NCBI GenBank assembly: GCA_030151005.1
Contig: JASLES010000060.1
Location: 1-5,032 of the forward strand
DNA from: Silvimonas sp.
GTDB taxonomy: Bacteria; Pseudomonadota; Gammaproteobacteria; Burkholderiales; Chitinibacteraceae
DNA length: 5,032 nt
Reading direction: 5' to 3'
A program made the position numbers and the translations under genes. The notes beneath the pieces were generated by a model that was given only the letters and a program-made list of their open reading frames with translations, was not told where the DNA came from and made no database searches. This document shows positions 1-4,929 of this stretch, piece by piece (within the stretch, counting starts at the first letter, position 1; every line of letters starts with the position of its first letter).

Positions 1-383
1 ATAACAGCCTGGCCCTGCTGGAACAACAACGCTGGGCCGCGCCGCTCAAAGCGCAAATTCCGGCCACGCTGGCGGCGGATCTCTCGCGCATGCTGGGTAC
101 ACCCAATGTCTCTACCTGGCCGCAATTACCGTTGCCCAGCACCACCTGGACCATCAGCGTCACCGTGCAACGCTTTGAATCCTGGCAAGATCAAAAAGCG
201 GTACTGGAAGCAACCTGGCAGATTCTGGATAAAACCAATACCCCGGTGAAGAGTGGCCGTAACACGTTTGAAGAACCCGTGCAGGGCACCGGTTATGCCG
301 CCATGGCCATGGCGCATGAACGGGCGCTGGGCAAGCTGGCCGCAGAGATTGCGGCGGCCGTGCCGGCCACGCCAAACAAGTAG
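1..383 (+). CDS. pqiC: PqiC-like ABC transport auxiliary lipoprotein, C-terminal part (5' end outside window)
   Basis: The open frame enters from the left edge (first full codon at position 3) and stops with TAG at 381-383, giving the last 126 residues. The fragment resembles the C-terminal half of the PqiC/YmbA (DUF330) lipoproteins: an early W-A-x-PL segment, an amphipathic helix ending in LSRMLG, a beta strand VTVQRFES, then a strand of the type VLEATWQIL and a C-terminal helix around HERALGKLAAEIAAA. In the known family, PqiC is an outer-membrane lipoprotein that works with the PqiA membrane protein and the MCE-domain tunnel protein PqiB to move lipids between the inner and outer membranes. 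The signal peptide and lipobox would lie upstream and cannot be seen. As the usual last gene of pqiABC, it fits being followed 23 nt later by a terminator. The family call is from sequence pattern recall; a paralogous auxiliary lipoprotein of another MCE system is possible. Confidence 0.75.
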   Translation, partial: NSLALLEQQRWAAPLKAQIPATLAADLSRMLGTPNVSTWPQLPLPSTTWTISVTVQRFESWQDQKAVLEATWQILDKTNTPVKSGRNTFEEPVQGTGYAAMAMAHERALGKLAAEIAAAVPATPNK

Positions 384-406
384 GTCCTGGCAAACTACTT
401 CGCAGA

Positions 407-443
407 AAAAAATCAACGGCGCCTTGAGCGCCGTTGATTTTTT
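407..443. terminator. Bidirectional intrinsic terminator between convergent genes
   Basis: A perfect inverted repeat has 16-bp arms at 407-422 and 428-443 and a 5-nt loop CTTGA. The core arm is ATCAACGGCGC; the outer five pairs are A:T, so on either strand the hairpin ends in a U run. It begins 23 nt after the pqiC stop and ends 21 nt from the stop of the minus-strand channel gene, so it is placed almost symmetrically to terminate both. Confidence 0.93.
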
Positions 444-464
444 GGGGCCTCGCTATGCATCACT

Positions 465-2729
465 TCACGCCGGCGTTGTGCCCGGTTGATCTGGCCGGGT
501 CGGGCCGGTCAAGGGCTGACTGGTGGCGCGCTCGGGCAGATCCAGACTGCCATTCACGCGGATATCCATTTGCGGATACGGCATGCTGATCCCCGCACGA
601 TCCAGGTTCTTTTTCAGGCGCAGGTTATACGCCCGCGCAACATCCCACTGTTGCAGCGGACGAGTCCGGAAACGCGCGCGCACGATCAGCGCACTGGCGT
701 CAAAGCGTTCCAGCCCTTGTACTTCCAGCGGCGCCAGCAGCAGATGTCGCCACGACACATCGTGGCTCATTTCGCGGCCGGTATCGCGCATGATCTGCAG
801 TACTTTGTCGATATCCGCATCGTAAGGCACGCCAATATCAAACACGGCATAGGCAAAATCCCGCCCCATATTTTTGATGACCTTGATCTGGCTGAATGGC
901 ACCGAATGCACCGCGCCCTGGACATCCCGGATGCGCACAGTACGGATGGTCAGCCCCTCTACCGTCCCGACATGGCCGCCAGCATCAATGGTATCGCCCA
1001 CGGCAATGGTGTCTTCTACCAGAATGAACACGCCGGTGATCAAATCCTGCACCAGCGCTTGCGCCCCGAAGCCGACCGCCAGACCAATCACGCCGGCACC
1101 GGCCAGCAACGGGTTCACGTTGATGCCCAGATTAGCCAGCGACAAGATCAGCGCAATCATCAGCATGACCACCACCAACGCATTGCGGAACAACGGCAGC
1201 AAGGTGCGTGCGCGATTGGATATCCGCTCATTTCGCCGATAGCCACTCCGGCCGGCGATACGCTCTTCCATGAAAGCGTCCAGCACAATCCACACCAGCC
1301 ACATCACAAACAAAGTGGTGGCAATGCTGAAAAACACCTGCCCCATGCGCCGGCCGCCCACGGTCAACCTGGCTACATCGGCCAGCGAGTGATGCCAGGT
1401 ATGCAAAATGAGCTCAAAGAACACAAACCAGCAGAGCACATTGAGTACCATGAACACAAATTGCAGCATGCGCCGGACATAAGCAGAACGGCGCGTGGCA
1501 TAGCCCGGATGATGTAAACGGGCCTGATAACGCCGATGGATCAACATACTGACAAAGGCCGCCAGCACCAGCCACACGACGGTGCGCACCGCCTGATCCG
1601 TCAAAGCCCCGTTGCGGCCAGCGCTACCCCAGATGCCTAAACCGGCCACCACCGACACCATCAGCACCGGCCATTGCCAGACAACCGAGGCAAAATGCAG
1701 AATTTCGCTGGCGGTGTGAAATTTGTGGCGGAAGGCAAACGGATTATTGCGGATCAAATGCGCCACCGGCCGCCGAAAACGGATGGAAAACGCCGCCAGC
1801 AACATCACGTTCACCAGATGGCTGATGGTGATGATAAAGAAACAAAAATTCAAACCCAGAGCCAGTTGGGTTCGTACATCACCCGCGGCATCGTTCAGCG
1901 CCGCCATGGCGCCAAACAAGATCAGCCAGCGCGGACTATGCCGCAACAACACCCGCACGGCCGGGCGTCGATGCCCCTTGCCGCACAATGAGAAAAACGC
2001 CAGCGCAAACGACGCAAACACCGCTCCGCACAACATGCACCAGGCTAGCAAAAACGCAAAAGCCCCACCGACCGAATGAGACCAGTCGCTGGTGAAATAC
2101 ATCGTCAGCACCAATGCCAGCGCCCACGGGACAATGGTCCGTGCCGCGTAGATCAACAGGGTCACCGTGCTGGGGTCGGCCGGCATTTCCAGCGCCATGC
2201 CGTAACGCTGCAAAATGCGCAGAACACAAAAACGGATAATGAACGCGGTAGCGGCCCATACCCCCAGCCCCCCCAGAAACCCCAGCGCTACCCGGCCGCC
2301 CTGGCCCGGTGTTTCTTCCACATGAGAGGTGAAATCCCAAGAGGCGTTGCGCAGCAGCTGGGTCCAGGCCACCTGATTGGTCAGCATCATGTCTGTCTGC
2401 ATGCCCATCCAGCGGGCCAACCCGGTCATCTGACCAAGCAGACCGCTGCTTTGCTGCGCCTGCGCCTCTTGCGCCACTGCACTGGCCACGGTGCGCATGC
2501 GCTTGAGTTCTGCCACCAGGGCATCACGACGTTGGTCATCTTCCAGCGTGTTGATCACGTTATCCAGGGAAGCGGCAAACGCCACCGCCGACGCCGCACT
2601 GGCCTGCGGCGCAGCAGGCTTGCCCAGCCCCGGCAAAGTGACCGCCATGGCAGGCAAGGTCAGGCAGAAGAACACCACGCAAAGCAACAGCCGCCCCCAA
2701 CGGAGCGATAAACCGGCGACGGACGTCAA
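465..2729 (-). CDS. MscS-family mechanosensitive channel, YbiO-like
   Basis: Inner-membrane channel of the large MscS class, which opens under membrane tension to release solutes during hypo-osmotic shock. From the TTG start the protein has 754 aa. Residues 1-29 look like a signal peptide (two Arg, hydrophobic core, PAMA end). A charged helical periplasmic stretch at about 51-93 follows, then roughly ten hydrophobic segments (near 147-170, 188-213, 220-249, 267-280, 288-314, 343-367, 380-396, 421-443, 463-485, 513-533). The MscS pore helix is at 538-571, with PLLAGAGVIGLAVGFGAQ and then a Q-D-x-x-x-G-x-F segment. The beta domain (VGDTI, GTVEGLTIRTVRIRD) spans about 573-615, followed by the C-terminal alpha/beta domain and a Pro/Thr-rich tail from 733. 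Length, the post-signal VTLPGLG motif and the pore match E. coli YbiO (741 aa) as I recall it. An in-frame ATG at 2778-2780 would add 17 residues, but it has no ribosome binding site and would give an unusually long signal-peptide n-region; TTG at 2727-2729 has GAGGG six bases upstream. The gene is monocistronic and divergent from the TPR gene. Confidence 0.92.
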   Translation of the reverse strand: MTSVAGLSLRWGRLLLCVVFFCLTLPAMAVTLPGLGKPAAPQASAASAVAFAASLDNVINTLEDDQRRDALVAELKRMRTVASAVAQEAQAQQSSGLLGQMTGLARWMGMQTDMMLTNQVAWTQLLRNASWDFTSHVEETPGQGGRVALGFLGGLGVWAATAFIIRFCVLRILQRYGMALEMPADPSTVTLLIYAARTIVPWALALVLTMYFTSDWSHSVGGAFAFLLAWCMLCGAVFASFALAFFSLCGKGHRRPAVRVLLRHSPRWLILFGAMAALNDAAGDVRTQLALGLNFCFFIITISHLVNVMLLAAFSIRFRRPVAHLIRNNPFAFRHKFHTASEILHFASVVWQWPVLMVSVVAGLGIWGSAGRNGALTDQAVRTVVWLVLAAFVSMLIHRRYQARLHHPGYATRRSAYVRRMLQFVFMVLNVLCWFVFFELILHTWHHSLADVARLTVGGRRMGQVFFSIATTLFVMWLVWIVLDAFMEERIAGRSGYRRNERISNRARTLLPLFRNALVVVMLMIALILSLANLGINVNPLLAGAGVIGLAVGFGAQALVQDLITGVFILVEDTIAVGDTIDAGGHVGTVEGLTIRTVRIRDVQGAVHSVPFSQIKVIKNMGRDFAYAVFDIGVPYDADIDKVLQIMRDTGREMSHDVSWRHLLLAPLEVQGLERFDASALIVRARFRTRPLQQWDVARAYNLRLKKNLDRAGISMPYPQMDIRVNGSLDLPERATSQPLTGPTRPDQPGTTPA

Positions 2730-2740
2730 CGTAAACCCTC
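2727..2740 (-). promoter_or_regulatory. Ribosome binding site favouring a TTG start for the channel gene
   Basis: Read on the minus strand, GAGGG (2740-2736) is followed by six bases and then TTG (2729-2727). The upstream ATG at 2780-2778 is preceded by TGCACATATTGC, which has no purine-rich Shine-Dalgarno match. The candidate promoter just upstream also places transcription start almost on that ATG, which leaves room for a leader only if TTG is used. This is sequence inference; both starts are in the same frame. Confidence 0.5.
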
Positions 2741-2791
2741 GAAAAAAATGGTCAGAGCCCTGATATAGGCGGTGCAGCATGCAATATGTGC

Positions 2792-2820
2792 AGGATAGCC
2801 TGGTGGCGGCAATCGGTCAG
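2792..2820 (-). promoter_or_regulatory. Candidate sigma70 promoter for the channel gene
   Basis: On the minus strand, CTGACC (2820-2815) matches the -35 consensus at four of six positions and TATCCT (2797-2792) matches the -10 consensus at four of six, with exactly 17 bp between them. Transcription would start near 2786-2784, about 55 nt upstream of the TTG start. The match is moderate and no activator site is identified. Confidence 0.4.
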
Positions 2821-2827
2821 ACCGGCA

Positions 2828-2855
2828 CCGGGGTGACGAACCCCACATCCGGGGT
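2828..2855. repeat. Direct repeat CCGGGGT flanking a complementary ACCCC: mutually exclusive hairpins
   Basis: CCGGGGT occurs at 2828-2834 and again at 2849-2855, 21 bp apart (about two helical turns). Between them, ACCCC at 2840-2844 can pair with GGGGT at 2830-2834 (5-nt loop) or with GGGGT at 2851-2855 (6-nt loop), but not with both. It lies in the divergent control region between the channel and TPR genes, so it could be a protein-binding site for either gene or RNA structure in whichever transcript includes it. The arms are short, so chance is a real alternative. Confidence 0.35.
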
Positions 2856-2858
2856 ATC

Positions 2859-2877
2859 GCTTAAGCCCTGTTTAAGC
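2859..2877. repeat. Inverted repeat GCTTAA-N7-TTAAGC
   Basis: Perfect 6-bp arms at 2859-2864 and 2872-2877 surround a 7-nt spacer (GCCCTGT). The size and symmetry suit an operator for a dimeric regulator in the divergent intergenic region, upstream of the TPR gene and upstream of the channel promoter candidate. No specific regulator family is recognised from the motif. Confidence 0.35.
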
Positions 2878-2913
2878 AGGCCCGTTGATACTGCATTCTG
2901 AAAACCCGGCCAT

Positions 2914-2931
2914 GTGACGCTACGGCGTCAC
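2914..2931 (+). promoter_or_regulatory. UACG-capped hairpin in the leader of the TPR gene
   Basis: GTGACGC (2914-2920) and GCGTCAC (2925-2931) form a perfect 7-bp stem around TACG. In RNA this is a C(UACG)G tetraloop, a member of the unusually stable UNCG class. There is no U run after it, so it is not an intrinsic terminator. It ends 36 nt before the ATG of the TPR gene, so it would sit in that gene's 5' leader and could affect mRNA stability, or it could be a DNA palindrome bound by a regulator. Confidence 0.5.
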
Positions 2932-2967
2932 TTTGAAACGCAACATTGCCGACCACGGAGAAACACC

Positions 2968-3822
2968 ATGCGCTGGATAGCAAGTCTGTTTTTTGCATTG
3001 GCGACTACCCTCGCCTTTGCTGTGCCAACTGAGCAAGACGTTGAGGCCGCGGTGAAACAGGGCAATTTCGCCCAGGCCCAGACCATGATGGCCGACGTCG
3101 TGGCCGCCAAACCGGATAACGCCAAGGCTCACTACATTTATGCCGAGGTGCTGGCGCACAACGGTCAGTTTGCCGACGCCACCAATGAGGCGTTGAAAGC
3201 CAAAACCATTGATCCGCAGATCCACTTCACCAGCCCGGAGAAATTCCGCAAGTTTGAAGCGCAGCTGCTTAACTCTGCCCAGCCGGCCGCCGCCACCACG
3301 CGTACCGTCGCCGCACCGCAAGTGGCTCCTGTGCAGCGTAGTAGCGGCTTTGGCTGGAGCGGCATCATCATTCTGGTCGTGGCTGGTTTTGGCATCCTGA
3401 TCTGGTTGACCACACGCCGTCGGGATCCAGCCGTATTTACCGGCAATGCCGGCCCGGCCCAGCCTTACGGTGCCCCAGCCGGTTATAACTATGGCAGCCC
3501 GGTTGGTAGCGGCCCGGTCGTGGTCAATCAGGGTGGTAGTGGCCTTGGCGCTGGTCTGATGGGCGCTGCCGGTGGTTTTGCCGCCGGCATGCTGGTGGAA
3601 GAAATGCTGGATCACCGCAACGGTGGCCTTGGCGGTCGCTCCGAGATTGTGGAGAACAACACCTACATCTACGAAAATGGTGCCGGCAGTGCCAACGTCG
3701 ATCAGCAACTGGAAACCCAACCCGTTGATTTTGGTAATGGCAGCAGTTGGGACACCAGCGACAGCGGCGGCGGTTTTTCTGACAGCGCCATGGACATCGG
3801 CAACGATGACAACAACTGGTGA
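2968..3822 (+). CDS. Signal-peptide TPR protein with one membrane anchor and Gly-rich, acidic C-terminal half; function unknown
   Basis: 284 aa. The start ATG at 2968 is preceded by GGAG seven bases upstream and opens directly into a signal peptide (MRWIASLFFALATTLAFA, cleavage likely after residue 18); a further-upstream in-frame ATG at 2914 would bury this signal. Residues about 22-85 look like two tetratricopeptide helical hairpins (A-x-x-x-G-N-F-A-Q-A near 28-37, then an AHYIYAEVLAHNGQFADA segment), typically a protein-protein interaction module and here probably periplasmic. A Pro/Ala linker leads to a transmembrane helix at about 129-148 followed by TTRRR, predicting a cytoplasmic C-terminus. 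That half is Gly/Pro/Tyr-rich, contains a glycine zipper (G199, G203, G207) before VEEMLDHRN, and ends in a Ser/Asp/Gly-rich tail closing with DDNNW. I recall similar TPR proteins with such tails in betaproteobacteria but know no assigned role. The gene is followed 22 nt later by its own terminator. Confidence 0.9.
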   Translation: MRWIASLFFALATTLAFAVPTEQDVEAAVKQGNFAQAQTMMADVVAAKPDNAKAHYIYAEVLAHNGQFADATNEALKAKTIDPQIHFTSPEKFRKFEAQLLNSAQPAAATTRTVAAPQVAPVQRSSGFGWSGIIILVVAGFGILIWLTTRRRDPAVFTGNAGPAQPYGAPAGYNYGSPVGSGPVVVNQGGSGLGAGLMGAAGGFAAGMLVEEMLDHRNGGLGGRSEIVENNTYIYENGAGSANVDQQLETQPVDFGNGSSWDTSDSGGGFSDSAMDIGNDDNNW

Positions 3823-3844
3823 TGCTACATCATCAACATGAATG

Positions 3845-3872
3845 AAAAGCCGGTCTGATGACCGGCTTTTTT
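3845..3872 (+). terminator. Intrinsic terminator of the TPR gene
   Basis: AAAAGCCGGT (3845-3854) pairs perfectly with ACCGGCTTTT (3861-3870) around a 6-nt loop CTGATG, and six T residues run from 3867 to 3872. It starts 22 nt after the TGA stop of the TPR gene. It separates that gene from the acetyltransferase downstream, which therefore probably has its own promoter in 3873-4003; I could not identify a convincing one there. Confidence 0.92.
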
Positions 3873-4003
3873 ATGGTTTGGACTCGGGATCTGGTGCGTC
3901 CGGCGGCCAAGAAACGCGATTGCGCACCGACTTTGTGTCGTGCTGTGTGTACCTTTAAGGCAAGTCCAGGGCAAAATTGCTCATCTTCTATTCAGGACCC
4001 CTG

Positions 4004-4507
4004 ATGCACATCCGTCGCCTGACCCCTGTCGATGCCCAGCTTTACCGTTCTTTGCGGCTGGCCGCGCTGGCCGACTCGCCCACGTCTTTCATGCCTACGG
4101 TGCAAGAAGAAATCATCACGCTGACGCCGCTGGAGCTGGAAAAACGCCTTGCCCCCGATGGGCATAATCAGGTGCTGGGCGCATTTGAAGACGACGAACT
4201 GGTGGGGATTATTGGTCTGGTGCAGGACCCTCGCCGCAAACTGGCGCACAAGGTGTTGCTGGTCGGCGTGTTCGTCAATGCCCAGGCACGTGGCAAGGGT
4301 TATGCCACTGCGTTGATGAATGCCGCCATCAACACCGCACGCGAGTGGGAGGGTGTACGCCAGGTGCTTCTCAATGTGCGTTCTGACAATGCCCGGGCGA
4401 AGCATTTGTATTCGAAATTGGGGTTCAAGCTGTATGGGCGGGAGCCGGATGCCATCCTGGTGGATGGGACGTTTTATGATGAAGAATTGATGATTTTGAT
4501 GTTGTAG
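4004..4507 (+). CDS. GNAT-family N-acetyltransferase
   Basis: 167 aa, the usual size of a single-domain GNAT enzyme, which transfers the acetyl group of acetyl-CoA to an amine of a small molecule, peptide or protein in the cytoplasm. The N-terminus (MHIRRLTPVDAQLYRSLRL) is the typical first strand and helix. Strands around VLGAFEDDELVGIIGL (about 57-72) lead to motif A, in which Q94-A-R-G97-K-G99-Y-A matches the acetyl-CoA pyrophosphate-binding pattern Q/R-x-x-G-x-G/A. Motif B follows: N124-V-R-S-D-N129-A-R-A with L135-Y-S-K-L-G140-F, the common C-terminal signature. The start ATG at 4004 has AGGA six bases upstream; a TTG at 3977 would only prepend nine residues that are not family-like. The substrate cannot be inferred. 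It appears monocistronic, and no canonical hairpin-plus-T-run terminator is seen right after its TAG. Confidence 0.93.
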   Translation: MHIRRLTPVDAQLYRSLRLAALADSPTSFMPTVQEEIITLTPLELEKRLAPDGHNQVLGAFEDDELVGIIGLVQDPRRKLAHKVLLVGVFVNAQARGKGYATALMNAAINTAREWEGVRQVLLNVRSDNARAKHLYSKLGFKLYGREPDAILVDGTFYDEELMILML

Positions 4508-4543
4508 CCGGGTTTTTGCTGCGTGGATTTGGGGGGCGTGTTA

Positions 4544-4701
4544 GCGCCTTGCGGCGCGGGGTTGAAAGGCGTTTTGATACCCGGGGTGCCGGGCCCACGT
4601 CACTTTCTTTGCTTCGCCAAAGAAAGTAACCAAAGAAAGGCGACCCCAGCCCGGCGGCCCTCCGGGCTTCCCTCAGTCGGTCGGGAGCCTTGGGTCTCCC
4701 G
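4544..4701. repeat. Hairpin-rich intergenic element of a recurrent proteobacterial type
   Basis: This non-coding stretch is a string of hairpins. GCGCC (4544-4548) pairs with GGCGC (4553-4557). ACTTTCTTTG (4602-4611) pairs perfectly over 10 bp with CAAAGAAAGT (4618-4627). AGCCCGG (4648-4654) pairs with CCGGGCT (4662-4668), and CGGGAG (4682-4687) with CTCCCG (4696-4701). CCAAAGAAAG is repeated 13 nt apart (4617-4626 and 4630-4639). From memory, the ACTTTCTTTG hairpin followed by the second CCAAAGAAAG and a GC-rich inverted repeat recurs between genes in many beta- and gammaproteobacteria and is often mis-annotated as a hypothetical protein. This recollection was not checked. The ends are approximate. 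It lies between the acetyltransferase and the convergent lipoprotein unit and could act as a terminator or mRNA-end structure for either. Confidence 0.55.
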
Positions 4702-4744
4702 TCCTTCTTCGGCGCTTGGCTTTAACGGGGGAGAAAAATCAAAA

Positions 4745-4780
4745 GCAACTGCAACTGCAACGGCAACCCCAACTACAACT
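4745..4780. repeat. Degenerate hexanucleotide tandem repeat (GCAACT)6
   Basis: Six consecutive 6-mers read GCAACT, GCAACT, GCAACG, GCAACC, CCAACT, ACAACT: a decayed microsatellite. It lies downstream of the stop of the minus-strand lipoprotein gene (which ends at 4812) and after the hairpin element. Because the unit is a multiple of three, length changes would not shift a reading frame, so classical frameshift phase variation is not supported. Confidence 0.75.
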
Positions 4781-4811
4781 GCCTCAGGCAATCCAACACC
4801 TCAAGCCAACG

Positions 4812-4913
4812 TCACCGCCAATAACCATGATGTACTGGTACGTAGATCGGCGCGGGTACGACCACGCAACCGCCAAGCAGCCCGGCCAGCATAAGTGCGA
4901 GTATCCATTTCAT
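4812..4913 (-). CDS. Very small predicted lipoprotein (33-aa precursor)
   Basis: The ATG is the complement of 4911-4913 and the TGA the complement of 4812-4814. The product begins MKWILALMLAGLLGGC, a compact type II signal peptide: one Lys, a hydrophobic core, and the lipobox L13-G-G-C16. Processing at Cys16 would leave a lipidated peptide of only 18 residues, VVVPAPIYVPV followed by HHGYWR; residue +2 is Val rather than Asp, so Lol sorting to the outer membrane is expected. Translation should be strong: AAGGAGG lies eight bases upstream and overlaps the stop codon of the preceding gene, implying translational coupling. The tail resembles the Pro/Tyr/Val-rich ends of many small uncharacterised envelope lipoproteins, but no named family is recognised and the role is unknown. 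The gene is short enough to be missed by length-filtered gene callers. The coding call rests on the ribosome site, signal peptide and lipobox acting together. Confidence 0.78.
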   Translation of the reverse strand: MKWILALMLAGLLGGCVVVPAPIYVPVHHGYWR

Positions 4914-4929
4914 GATCTCTTCCTCCTTA
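4914..4929 (-). promoter_or_regulatory. Strong Shine-Dalgarno overlapping the upstream stop codon
   Basis: On the minus strand, TAAGGAGG (4929-4922) contains the TAA stop of the upstream gene and a consensus ribosome binding site at once, eight bases before the ATG of the 33-aa lipoprotein gene. This arrangement suggests a shared transcript and coupled translation. Confidence 0.85.

Noticed and set aside
486..1517. Plus-strand open frame of 343 codons opposite the channel gene
   Set aside because: It is antisense to the strongly recognisable MscS-family gene, its product is rich in His, Gln and Arg without domain features, and it is explained by GC-biased codon use on the opposite strand.
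2076..2711. Plus-strand open frame of 211 codons opposite the channel N-terminal region
   Set aside because: Low-complexity His/Gln/Arg-rich translation antisense to membrane segments, with no convincing ribosome site and no family resemblance.
2861..2897. Plus-strand promoter for the TPR gene (TTTAAG, 17 bp, CATTCT)
   Set aside because: Only about three of six bases match each hexamer, which is too weak to list as a feature.
2914..2967. Upstream ATG at 2914 as start of the TPR gene
   Set aside because: It would add an 18-residue Arg/His-rich extension ahead of a good signal peptide and lies in the hairpin stem; ATG 2968 has its own GGAG site.
2920..3720. Minus-strand open frame of 266 codons opposite the TPR gene
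   Set aside because: The plus-strand gene has a ribosome site, signal peptide, TPR, membrane helix and terminator; the antisense product has none of these.
3977..4003. TTG at 3977 as start of the acetyltransferase
   Set aside because: The ATG at 4004 has AGGA at correct spacing and begins at the usual first strand of GNAT proteins.
4508..4557. Terminator for the acetyltransferase gene (T run at 4513-4517, or the hairpin at 4544-4557)
   Set aside because: The T run has no hairpin before it and the hairpin has no T run after it, so neither fits an intrinsic terminator.
4523..4894. Plus-strand open frame of 123 codons across the hairpin element and hexamer repeat
   Set aside because: It starts with GTG without a clear ribosome site, runs through hairpins and a microsatellite (A-T repeats in the product), and overlaps the better-supported minus-strand lipoprotein gene. 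This is a common kind of false hypothetical protein.
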